Origin: an uncultured Lachnospiraceae bacterium
GTDB taxonomy: Bacteria > Bacillota > Clostridia > Lachnospirales > Lachnospiraceae
NCBI GenBank assembly: GCA_947382415.1
Contig: CANCYO010000096.1
Span: 1 to 8,269, forward strand
Reading direction: 5' to 3'
DNA length: 8,269 bases
Shown: positions 1-5,423 of the stretch, piece by piece
How positions within the stretch are numbered: the stretch's first letter is position 1
How the letters are laid out: each line of letters begins with the position of its first letter
The notes under the pieces: generated by a model
What the model saw: only the letters and a program-made list of their open reading frames with translations
Told to the model about the DNA's origin: nothing
The model's database searches: none
Program-made: the position numbers and the translations under genes

Positions 1-1
1 T

Positions 2-220
2 CAGATCATTTCTGAAAACCACCTCACCGCAATGATGGTGACTCACAATATGAAGGACGCCATCGCCCACGGCAACCGCCTGATCATGATGCATGAGGGG
101 CGTGTGATCTATGACGTCTCCGGCGAGGAGAAGAAGAATCTTCATGTGAAAGACCTGCTGGCCCGGTTCGAGGAAGTCAGCGGCGGAGAGTTTGCCAACG
201 ACAGGATGATCTTAGCGTAG
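2..220 (+). CDS. ABC transporter ATP-binding protein, C-terminal fragment
   Basis: Only the last 72 codons are in the window; the gene enters from the left edge in the frame starting at base 2 and stops at TAG 218-220. The fragment carries the switch (H-loop) region, seen as MMVTHNM, followed by the usual stretch with GNRLIMMHEGRVIYD, which in ABC ATPases follows the H-loop at the end of the nucleotide-binding domain. The tail (EEKKNLHVKDLLARFEE) resembles ATPases that partner with a BPD_transp_2-type permease and an ABC_sub_bind-type lipoprotein in Clostridia, some of which import aromatic amino acids; that substrate is an inference from memory of the family. It would energise uptake at the inner face of the membrane. 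Walker A, Walker B and the signature motif lie outside the window, so integrity cannot be judged. Confidence 0.85.
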   Translation, partial: QIISENHLTAMMVTHNMKDAIAHGNRLIMMHEGRVIYDVSGEEKKNLHVKDLLARFEEVSGGEFANDRMILA

Positions 221-233
221 CGGCCTGTCGTTG
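196..233 (+). other. 10-bp perfect stem-loop spanning the ABC gene stop codon
   Basis: CAACGACAGG (196-205) is exactly complementary to CCTGTCGTTG (224-233), leaving an 18-base loop that contains the TAG stop at 218-220. No T-run follows (the next bases are TGTGACGGG), so it does not look like a normal intrinsic terminator. It could mark the mRNA 3' end, protect it from exonucleases, or be chance. It is the only strong hairpin between this gene and the next promoter. Confidence 0.45.
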
Positions 234-256
234 TGTGACGGGATGATCTTGGTGTA
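204..256 (+). repeat. Short imperfect direct repeat at the ABC gene 3' end
   Basis: GGATGATCTTAGCGTA (204-219), which contains most of the last codons of the ABC ATPase gene, recurs as GGATGATCTTGGTGTA at 241-256, with 14 of 16 bases identical and a 37-base offset. The second copy is out of frame with the first. It looks like a vestigial local duplication around the gene end; no function is implied. Confidence 0.5.
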
Positions 257-260
257 AATA

Positions 261-302
261 TTGACAAAACTACTGGATTTTTCCGTCAAAATATGAGATA
301 AT
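261..302 (+). promoter_or_regulatory. Probable promoter region of the scaffold/GGGtGRT/chemoreceptor unit
   Basis: An extended -10 element is visible: TGA immediately followed by GATAAT (297-302). A perfect TTGACA lies at 261-266, but 30 bases upstream of this -10, too far for an ordinary sigma-A promoter; no good -35 lies at 16-18 bases. TTGAC (261-265) forms an inverted repeat with GTCAA (285-289), separated by 19 bases, which could be an operator. The start site would fall near 309, giving a leader of about 77 bases. The leader contains a weak hairpin, CCGGG (323-327) with CCCGG (341-345). Confidence 0.45.
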
Positions 303-385
303 AGGGAAAAGTTATGGTGTTTCCGGGCACATGTCGCATCCCCGGGCAAATTATCATAAGCGAGAGATTTGAAAGGAGAGTTCAC

Positions 386-1078
386 ATGATTTATTCAAAA
401 GAAGTTGAAGAGATGTGTCCCGTAGCGCAGGGAGTCAGCCACGGCTGTGCGCCTATCCCTGAAGAGGCAAAGTGGGTAAAGGCAAAGGATGTCAAGGATA
501 TTTCCGGTCTGACTCACGGTGTGGGCTGGTGTGCGCCTCAGCAGGGCGCCTGCAAGCTGACTCTGAACGTAAAGGAAGGTATCATTCAGGAGGCTCTGGT
601 GGAGACCATCGGTTGTTCCGGAATGACGCATTCCGCGGCTATGGCGGCTGAGATCCTTCCCGGGAGAACCGTGATGGAGGCATTGAACACAGATTTGGTG
701 TGTGATGCGATTAACACTGCCATGAGAGAACTTTTTTTACAGATCGTATATGGCCGTACACAGAGTGCATTTTCCGAGGACGGTCTGCCCATCGGCGCAG
801 GTCTGGAGGATCTGGGCAAGGGGCTCAGAAGCCAGGTCGGCACCATGTATGGCACATTGAAGAAAGGCCCCCGCTATCTGGAGATGGCAGAGGGTTATGT
901 GACCGGTATCGCGCTGGATGCCGACGATCAGATCATCGGTTACCAGTTTGTAAGTCTTGGAAAGATGACCGACTTCATCAAGAAGGGCGATGATCCCAAC
1001 ACTGCTTACGAGAAGGCGAAGGGTCAGTACGGCCGTGTCGCTGACGCTGTGAAGATCATTGACCCCAGACAGGAATAA
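386..1078 (+). CDS. NifU/IscU-like iron-sulfur cluster assembly scaffold-type protein
   Basis: The 230-residue protein has an IscU/NifU_N-like core at about residues 65-115: a beta strand ending in the GCSGMTHSAAMAAEILPGRT stretch (starting at G76) and a following Cys106. This parallels the GCG...SSS...GKT pattern of Fe-S scaffolds. Cys49, Cys77 and Cys106 are the best candidates for the three scaffold ligands; Cys11, Cys21 and Cys56 are extra. Residues 120-230 form a C-terminal part not found in classic IscU (about 125-130 residues). I chose ATG 386 because GAAAGGAGAG lies just upstream; an in-frame ATG at 314 would add 24 residues but has no comparable site. The gene is followed after 19 bases by a GGGtGRT gene, a pairing I recall in Clostridia. 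Actual cluster building is inferred from the family; a specialised role serving the partner protein is equally possible. Confidence 0.8.
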   Translation: MIYSKEVEEMCPVAQGVSHGCAPIPEEAKWVKAKDVKDISGLTHGVGWCAPQQGACKLTLNVKEGIIQEALVETIGCSGMTHSAAMAAEILPGRTVMEALNTDLVCDAINTAMRELFLQIVYGRTQSAFSEDGLPIGAGLEDLGKGLRSQVGTMYGTLKKGPRYLEMAEGYVTGIALDADDQIIGYQFVSLGKMTDFIKKGDDPNTAYEKAKGQYGRVADAVKIIDPRQE

Positions 1079-1097
1079 GAGAAGGAGGACACGCAAG

Positions 1098-2108
1098 ATG
1101 GCTTTATTTGAATCATATGAGAGAAGAATTGACAAGATCAATTCCGTTTTGAACAGTTATGGCATCGCTTCCATTGAGGAGGCTGAGAAGATCACAAAGG
1201 ATGCCGGTCTTGATGTTTATAATCAGGTGAAGGGCATTCAGCCTATCTGTTTTGAGAACGCCTGCTGGGCTTACACGGTTGGCGCTGCGATCGCAATCAA
1301 AAAGAACTGCAGAAGAGCTGCAGATGCGGCTGCCGCAATTGGCGAGGGCCTTCAGGCTTTCTGTATCCCCGGCTCCGTTGCAGACACCCGCAAGGTCGGT
1401 CTCGGCCACGGCAATCTGGGCAAGATGCTTCTGGAGGAGGAGACGGAGTGTTTCTGCTTTCTGGCAGGCCACGAATCTTTTGCCGCTGCAGAAGGCGCCA
1501 TCGGTATCGCAGAGAAGGCGAATAAGGTACGCACCAAACCTCTGAGGGTTATTTTGAACGGTCTGGGCAAAGATGCGGCACAGATCATTTCCCGCATCAA
1601 CGGATTTACTTTCGTTGAGACAGAGTATGACCCCTACACCAACACGGTGAAGGAAGTGTTCCGCAAGTCTTATTCCGACGGACTGCGCGCAAAGGTGAAC
1701 TGCTATGGTGCAAACGATGTCTGCGAAGGCGTTGCGATTATGCACAAAGAGGGCGTCGATGTCTCCATCACCGGCAACTCCACCAATCCTACCAGATTCC
1801 AGCATCCTGTGGCAGGTACCTATAAGAAAGAGTGCATCGAGCAGGGCAAGAAATACTTTTCCGTTGCATCCGGCGGCGGTACCGGACGTACTCTTCATCC
1901 CGACAATATGGCTGCAGGTCCTGCATCCTATGGTATGACCGACACGCTGGGACGTATGCACTCCGACGCGCAGTTTGCGGGCTCCTCATCTGTTCCGGCC
2001 CATGTGGAGATGATGGGACTGATCGGCGCAGGGAACAATCCCATGGTAGGCATGACCGTGGCTGTGGCAGTATCCATCGAGGAGGCAGCAACTGCAGGCA
2101 AGTTTTAA
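1098..2108 (+). CDS. GGGtGRT family protein
   Basis: The 336-residue protein carries the motif that names its family, GGGTGRT at residues 259-265, followed by LHPDN. No biochemical function is known to me. The sequence has no signal peptide and no clear membrane segment, so it is probably cytoplasmic. It is rich in glycine and small residues (for example GLGHGNLGK and GLIGAGNNPMVGM), which suggests nucleotide, cofactor or phosphate-binding loops, and it has several cysteines, including Cys51 and Cys56 in a PICFENAC stretch. The start at ATG 1098 is set by GAAGGAGGA (1081-1089). It lies 19 bases after the NifU-like gene, fitting a shared transcript and possibly a shared Fe-S or redox task (inference). 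The GGGTGRT stretch superficially resembles a P-loop but lacks the GK[ST] ending, so I do not call it an ATPase. Confidence 0.88.
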   Translation: MALFESYERRIDKINSVLNSYGIASIEEAEKITKDAGLDVYNQVKGIQPICFENACWAYTVGAAIAIKKNCRRAADAAAAIGEGLQAFCIPGSVADTRKVGLGHGNLGKMLLEEETECFCFLAGHESFAAAEGAIGIAEKANKVRTKPLRVILNGLGKDAAQIISRINGFTFVETEYDPYTNTVKEVFRKSYSDGLRAKVNCYGANDVCEGVAIMHKEGVDVSITGNSTNPTRFQHPVAGTYKKECIEQGKKYFSVASGGGTGRTLHPDNMAAGPASYGMTDTLGRMHSDAQFAGSSSVPAHVEMMGLIGAGNNPMVGMTVAVAVSIEEAATAGKF

Positions 2109-2125
2109 GAAAAGGGGGGCTTTGC

Positions 2126-3700
2126 TTGAAAATCGGATTGAAAGCAAAACTGATCACATTGGTATTGATTCCATTGATACTGCTGGGCGTGGTAGTGAGC
2201 GTCTTTTCTGTCTTTCTGGCGGAACAGTCTCTGATAGAGGCCAACAGAAATCAGCTCAATATTGCTCTGAACGGATACCTCAGTGATGACATCAACGCTT
2301 TTAAAAATATGGATGTCGACGTAACGGTATTCGAGGGCGACACCCGGGTGGAGAGCTCCATCGAGGGCGCTGTGGGTACCAAGGCTTCTCCGGAGGTTGT
2401 AGAGACCGTGATCGGCCAGGGGAAGGAATATTTCAGCACGGATGTGAATGTGAACGGCGTGAGCTATTACGGGTATTATGTTCCCGTTGAAGGCGGCATG
2501 GTCTTTGCCGGGAAGCCTCAGGCGGAGGTTCAGGAGACTTTGAATAAGCTGCTGTTCTCTATTCTGGCTATGGGAATCGGCATTCTGCTGGTATCGACTG
2601 TGATTGTCTATCTGGTTGCGGGAAGAATTGCAAGGACCATCCTCAGGGTGAGCGAGACTGTCAATCAGGTTGCGGACGGTGATCTGACAGGCAGTCAGGA
2701 GCCTATGAAGGGCTTTGACGAAGTGGCCAAGATGGACGGCCATGTGAAGAAGATGCTGAGCAATCTGAACCATGTGGTGACCAATATCAATTCCGTGGGC
2801 ATCAGCGTACATGGCACGGCTGAGACGCTTAAGGAGACGGCGGTCTCCACTCTGAGCGCATCCAAGGAGATTGCAACGGCCATCGAGGAGGTTGCAAACG
2901 GAAGCACTCAGATGGCACAGGTAGTCAGCGATGTAAATAATTCAGTGAATCTGGTGCAGGAGAGCAGCAGTGATATCCAGCACTCCGTCACAAATATTGT
3001 GGACTGCTCGGGCCGCCTGAGCGAAAGCGGTACCAGTATGCAGGAAAAAATCGAGTCTGTGAGCGAGAGCAGTGAGAATATGACAGAGAGTGTCAGAAGC
3101 ATTGCAGAGAAGATTAAGGCTACCAATGAGGTTATCGCCCAGATGGTGGATATTGTAAAGAGCATCGATGAGATCGCGTCCCAGACAAAGCTCCTCAGCC
3201 TCAACGCCTCCATCGAGGCCTCCCGTGCGGGAGAGTCGGGCCGTGGCTTCTCAGTTGTGGCCGGGAGCATCCGTGACCTGAGCGAGAAGACCAGCGAGGA
3301 TCTCAGCAGCATCAAGGTCATCATTGAGAATATTACTTATGACTTTAAGGAGTGCGCCGACTGCATCGAGGAAGTGGTGGCAAATAACGACAACAACATC
3401 CAGGGTATTCGGGACGTTATCAGATCCTTTGAGAGTGTCAACGCGGACATCGAGGAAATCGGAGTGCGCGTGGCCGAGATCGACAAGGCGGTTGAGAACA
3501 CCGTGAGAGAGATTAATAACATTTCCGGCGAGGTAGAGAAGCTGGGAGACACTTCAGAGTCCAATGCGGCAGCCGCTGAAGAGATCAGCGCATCCGTTGA
3601 GGAATTGACGGATCTGATGCATGATGTGGAAGCCAATGCTGTGGAGGTGGCGGGACATGCCGAGAACCTCACAAGCAGCATGCAGGTATTCAAGGTATAA
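2126..3700 (+). CDS. Methyl-accepting chemotaxis protein (membrane chemoreceptor), TTG start
   Basis: The 524-residue protein has the standard receptor layout: a short cytoplasmic N-terminus, TM1 at about 9-31, an extracytoplasmic domain at about 33-140, TM2 at about 142-165, a HAMP region to about 220, and a long coiled-coil signalling domain. The sensor part, with the STDVNVNGVSYYGYYVPV stretch followed by GGMVFAGKP, looks like a single-cache domain, often a small-molecule sensor; the ligand is unknown. The signalling tip at about 347-385 is recognisable (LNASIEASRAGESGRGF). It differs from the usual form at Lys355 (usually Asn in QTNLL) and Ser381 (usually Glu before [IV]R). TTG at 2126 is chosen because GGGGGG (2114-2119) sits 6 bases upstream and the protein then begins MKIGLKAK plus TM1; longer in-frame readings overlap the previous gene. 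It sits 17 bases after the GGGtGRT gene, so co-transcription is likely. No C-terminal CheR-tethering pentapeptide is seen. Confidence 0.92.
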   Translation: MKIGLKAKLITLVLIPLILLGVVVSVFSVFLAEQSLIEANRNQLNIALNGYLSDDINAFKNMDVDVTVFEGDTRVESSIEGAVGTKASPEVVETVIGQGKEYFSTDVNVNGVSYYGYYVPVEGGMVFAGKPQAEVQETLNKLLFSILAMGIGILLVSTVIVYLVAGRIARTILRVSETVNQVADGDLTGSQEPMKGFDEVAKMDGHVKKMLSNLNHVVTNINSVGISVHGTAETLKETAVSTLSASKEIATAIEEVANGSTQMAQVVSDVNNSVNLVQESSSDIQHSVTNIVDCSGRLSESGTSMQEKIESVSESSENMTESVRSIAEKIKATNEVIAQMVDIVKSIDEIASQTKLLSLNASIEASRAGESGRGFSVVAGSIRDLSEKTSEDLSSIKVIIENITYDFKECADCIEEVVANNDNNIQGIRDVIRSFESVNADIEEIGVRVAEIDKAVENTVREINNISGEVEKLGDTSESNAAAAEEISASVEELTDLMHDVEANAVEVAGHAENLTSSMQVFKV

Positions 3701-3705
3701 AATGC

Positions 3706-3734
3706 TTGCAAATCCGGTTGATATCGTGTATACT
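3706..3734 (+). promoter_or_regulatory. Sigma-A-type promoter for the DUF4190-type gene
   Basis: TTGCAA (3706-3711) and TATACT (3729-3734) are separated by 17 bases, four and five matches to consensus by eye. The predicted start near 3741 gives a leader of about 210 bases before the ATG at 3952. The spacer holds TCCGGTT (3713-3719), complementary to AACCGGA at 3770-3776, possibly an operator pair. I see no terminator between the chemoreceptor stop and this promoter. Confidence 0.55.
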
Positions 3735-3770
3735 GTCCATTATGTGAGTTTTTTCCGAGTAGATGCCTAA

Positions 3771-3910
3771 ACCGGACATAGAGCTCATATAGTACTTAAG
3801 AGGGGGATTGAGATGTACTTTTGTAAAAGCTACAGGGACATTTTTCTTTCTCGCAATAGGAAAGCAGCTGCTGGTCGCTGTCGGAATATTGTCCGGTATC
3901 AGACCGGACG
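3771..3910 (+). ncRNA. Candidate structured leader RNA with two mutually exclusive stems
   Basis: ACCGGACA (3771-3778) is exactly complementary to TGTCCGGT (3890-3897), closing a domain of about 127 bases. The same TGTCCGGT can instead pair with ACCGGACG (3903-3910) over a 5-base loop (7 Watson-Crick pairs plus one G-T). The two pairings cannot coexist, an arrangement typical of riboswitch-like leaders. Inside the domain are a further hairpin, GTACTTT (3816-3822) with AAAGcTAC around a short loop, and a self-complementary AGCAGCTGCT. No T-run follows 3910 and the ribosome binding site (3937-3943) is not in either stem, so the control mechanism is unclear. I could not match it to a known riboswitch class. 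Confidence 0.35.
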
Positions 3911-3932
3911 AAAGTATCAGCAAACAAATTAA
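3813..3932 (+). CDS. Candidate 39-codon small ORF in the leader (basic peptide)
   Basis: ATG 3813 lies 6 bases after a GAGGGGG stretch (3800-3806), a plausible ribosome binding site, and opens a frame ending at TAA 3930-3932, 19 bases before the DUF4190-type start. The peptide (starting MYFCKSYRDIF) has about ten Lys/Arg and one acidic residue. It lies inside the candidate structured leader, so its translation would disturb the alternative stems. It may be a regulatory leader peptide, a real small protein or chance. A different frame (from TTG 3808) is also open through this region into the next gene, but the G-run is too close to that TTG. Confidence 0.25.
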   Translation: MYFCKSYRDIFLSRNRKAAAGRCRNIVRYQTGRKYQQTN

Positions 3933-3951
3933 GGGTAAAGGAGAAAGAAGA

Positions 3952-4326
3952 ATGGACGGACAGAATTTTCAAAATGAGCAGAATAATGGGCAGGGGACAG
4001 GAAATACAAACAACTATTATCAGGACAATACAAACCAGTATAACGGAAATATGTATACAGAGCCTGTGGTAGAGAATAATTCCGATAGCACACCCGGTCT
4101 TGCCATCGCAGCGTTGGTGATGGGCATTCTCTCCATTGTACTGACCTGTTGCTGCGGCGGCGGTATCATTTTTGGTATTGCCGGACTGATCATGGCTATC
4201 ATAGCAAATAAGCAGAACAAGACCGGTGTCGGTACCGCGGGTCTGATCTGCTCTATCGTCGGCATTGTATTAAATGTATTCTCGATGATTTATTATGTTT
4301 TTGTTATGGCGCTGGAAATGATGTAA
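3952..4326 (+). CDS. DUF4190-type small membrane protein with Gln/Asn-rich N-terminus
   Basis: The 124-residue protein has a disordered, Gln/Asn/Gly/Tyr-rich N-terminal tail (about 1-47) followed by membrane segments at about 49-66, 68-85 and 96-120. The first segment begins with PGLAIAALVMGILSIV, typical of DUF4190 proteins (GxAIAALVLGIxS). A CCCGGG cluster follows at 66-71. Function is unknown. ATG 3952 is supported by AAAGGAGAA (3937-3945) 6 bases upstream. The frame stays open back to TTG 3808, adding 48 residues, but that would bury the family's usual N-terminus and lacks a well-placed ribosome site. It has its own promoter at 3706-3734 and a terminator-like hairpin after it, and leads a group of three short membrane proteins. 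Confidence 0.8.
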   Translation: MDGQNFQNEQNNGQGTGNTNNYYQDNTNQYNGNMYTEPVVENNSDSTPGLAIAALVMGILSIVLTCCCGGGIIFGIAGLIMAIIANKQNKTGVGTAGLICSIVGIVLNVFSMIYYVFVMALEMM

Positions 4327-4368
4327 AGCATCTTGCCGGAATGGACAGTGAGAGGAAACAAAGTACGA

Positions 4369-4410
4369 AAGATGAGTTCTGCATCGGGCAGAACTCATCT
4401 TATTCTGTTT
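4369..4410 (+). terminator. Intrinsic terminator-like hairpin after the DUF4190-type gene
   Basis: AAGATGAGTTCTGC (4369-4382) and GCAGAACTCATCTT (4388-4401) form a perfect 14-bp stem with a 5-base loop (ATCGG), followed by a T-rich but interrupted tail, ATTCTGTTT. It would end the DUF4190-type transcript, perhaps partially, because no clear promoter lies between it and the next gene 34 bases downstream. Confidence 0.75.
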
Positions 4411-4434
4411 GGAGGACGCTGGTTACCGATCGAT

Positions 4435-4866
4435 ATGGATGAAAAAGAGAAAGAATTGTTGAGTACGGAGGAGTATCTTTACCGGACAGGATTGGTGGTA
4501 TTGCCTGTTTTGATCATTGGAGCATGGCTGATCACAAACTGGGTTGTGCCGAGGCTGCCGGCTGCGGCGGAATGTATGTTCTGGAAATTCTGGGGAGTAT
4601 ATTGCCCCGGCTGCGGCGGAACAAGGGCTGTGCTTGCGCTTTTGCGGGGGGATTTCCTGCTGGCAGCCTGGTATCACCCTCTGGTAATGTATGTGGTATT
4701 GATGTATGCATGGTTTATGCTCAGCCATACTTTGGAGAAACTGCATGTTCCTCTGATAAAAGGAATGAAGTTTGAGGTGTGGATCATGTATGGAATGGTG
4801 GTTGTCCTGATCCTGAATTGCATCCTGAAAAATGCCCTGAAATTCGGTTTCGGCATCCTCATGTAG
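4435..4866 (+). CDS. DUF2752 family membrane protein
   Basis: The 143-residue protein carries the DUF2752 hallmark CPGCGGTRA (57-65), followed by a GDFLLAAWYHPL stretch (72-83). Membrane segments lie at about 18-38, 82-99 and 113-134. Function is unknown; the paired cysteines at 57 and 60 could bind metal or form a disulfide (inference). ATG 4435 is chosen because earlier in-frame starts (ATG 4372, TTG 4333) lie within or before the terminator hairpin. The only good ribosome site, GGAGGA (4411-4416), is 18 bases from this ATG, unusually far, and no alternative start codon lies between. Translation may be weak, or the true start may be atypical. Confidence 0.82.
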   Translation: MDEKEKELLSTEEYLYRTGLVVLPVLIIGAWLITNWVVPRLPAAAECMFWKFWGVYCPGCGGTRAVLALLRGDFLLAAWYHPLVMYVVLMYAWFMLSHTLEKLHVPLIKGMKFEVWIMYGMVVVLILNCILKNALKFGFGILM

Positions 4867-4882
4867 AATCTTATTATTTTAT

Positions 4883-4903
4883 GAAAGTTTCCTAAAAGCT
4901 TTC
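4883..4903 (+). terminator. Weak AT-rich hairpin after the DUF2752 gene
   Basis: GAAAGTTT (4883-4890) pairs with AAAgCTTTC (4895-4903) around CCTA with one bulged G. Only two Ts follow directly, then TTAAAAATG-type AT-rich DNA. It could be a weak terminator before the next promoter, or just AT-rich intergenic sequence. Confidence 0.2.
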
Positions 4904-4916
4904 TTAAAAATGTATC

Positions 4917-4945
4917 TTTACAAAAGCTCATACATATGGTATCAT
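4917..4945 (+). promoter_or_regulatory. Promoter of the DUF4870-type gene
   Basis: TTTACA (4917-4922) and TATCAT (4940-4945) are 17 bases apart, and a TGG triplet directly precedes the -10 (extended -10). Transcription would start near 4952, leaving a leader of about 46 bases. A TTGACA at 4951-4956 has no usable -10 upstream of the ribosome site. GGTATCATACC overlapping the -10 is a small inverted repeat. Confidence 0.6.
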
Positions 4946-4997
4946 ACCTTTTGACATGATATATTTACAGTCCTAATGGGCGGAAAAGGAGAAAATT

Positions 4998-5288
4998 ATG
5001 AATAAGAAAGTAACTGGTATTTTTGCGTATCTTGGTATCATCTTCTGGCTGATCGCATTCTTAGCAGGAGATAAGGAGGGTGCGAAGTTCCACTTGAATC
5101 AGGGCTTGGTTCTGTTCCTCTTTATGATGATCCTCAGTGTGCTGAGCGTGATTCCTGTTGTTGGCTGGATCGTTGCCTGCGTTGGATACGTTGCATGGCT
5201 GGTGTTTGTAATTATGGGTATTGTTTCTGTCTGCAAGGATGAGGAGAAAGAGCTTCCTCTGATCGGTAAGATTCATCTCTTGAAATAA
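4998..5288 (+). CDS. DUF4870/Tic20-like small membrane protein
   Basis: The 96-residue protein begins with a hydrophobic segment (about 6-23), has a charged loop (GDKEGAKFH) leading into the characteristic KFHLNQGLVLFLF (30-42), and then continuous hydrophobic segments to about residue 79. The end PLIGKIHLLK is also typical: small Tic20/DUF4870 proteins often end with a Pro-Xaa-Ile-Gly-Xaa-Ile stretch. The biochemical role in bacteria is not established. ATG 4998 has AAAAGGAGAAAA just upstream. It is transcribed from its own promoter (4917-4945) and followed by a strong terminator (5350-5382), so it is probably monocistronic. Confidence 0.85.
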   Translation: MNKKVTGIFAYLGIIFWLIAFLAGDKEGAKFHLNQGLVLFLFMMILSVLSVIPVVGWIVACVGYVAWLVFVIMGIVSVCKDEEKELPLIGKIHLLK

Positions 5289-5349
5289 TAATCCGGATAT
5301 TGATTATAATCATTGTATTAGTAATCACTATAATAAGAGAGTCGTACAT

Positions 5350-5382
5350 AAAGGGTGCTGCAGGAATCTGCGGCACCCTTTT
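5350..5382. terminator. Strong, probably bidirectional intrinsic terminator between convergent genes
   Basis: AAAGGGTGC-T-GCAG (5350-5363) pairs with CTGC-G-GCACCCTTT (5368-5381) around a GAAT loop; the central T-G can wobble, giving about 14 pairs. It is followed on the plus strand by T-rich sequence (TTTT, 5379-5382) and on the minus strand by TTT. It lies 61 bases after the DUF4870-type gene and 41 bases beyond the end of the minus-strand lipoprotein gene, so it likely serves both. Confidence 0.8.
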
Positions 5383-5423
5383 AACTGATAAGAAGCATTC
5401 ATTACAAAGATTAATATGATATG

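Noticed and set aside
1832..2125. Reading frame of the chemoreceptor extends upstream across the end of the GGGtGRT gene
   Set aside because: That stretch is Arg/Cys/Ser-rich out-of-frame coding of a conserved gene; the G-run and TTG at 2126 give a normal receptor N-terminus.
2105..2812. 235-codon antisense frame opposite the chemoreceptor
   Set aside because: His/Gln-rich translation without recognisable domain, fully overlapped by a well-supported gene.
3800..3885. Resemblance to a c-di-GMP-I (GEMM) riboswitch through AAAGCTACAGGG
   Set aside because: The essential GGCAAACC-type segment, the GAAA tetraloop and the closing GGTTGCC-type segment are missing; similarity is limited to one short stretch.
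3891..3909. GTCCGGT/ACCGGAC hairpin as an intrinsic terminator
   Set aside because: No T-run follows; the next bases are GAAAGTATC.
3808..3951. N-terminal extension of the DUF4190-type protein from TTG 3808
   Set aside because: The G-run is only one base from that TTG, the extension does not fit the family, and ATG 3952 has a well-placed AAAGGAGAA.
4951..4979. TTGACA at 4951-4956 as the promoter of the DUF4870-type gene
   Set aside because: The -10 at 17 bases would be TAATGG and the start would fall in the ribosome binding site; the upstream TTTACA/TATCAT pair is better.
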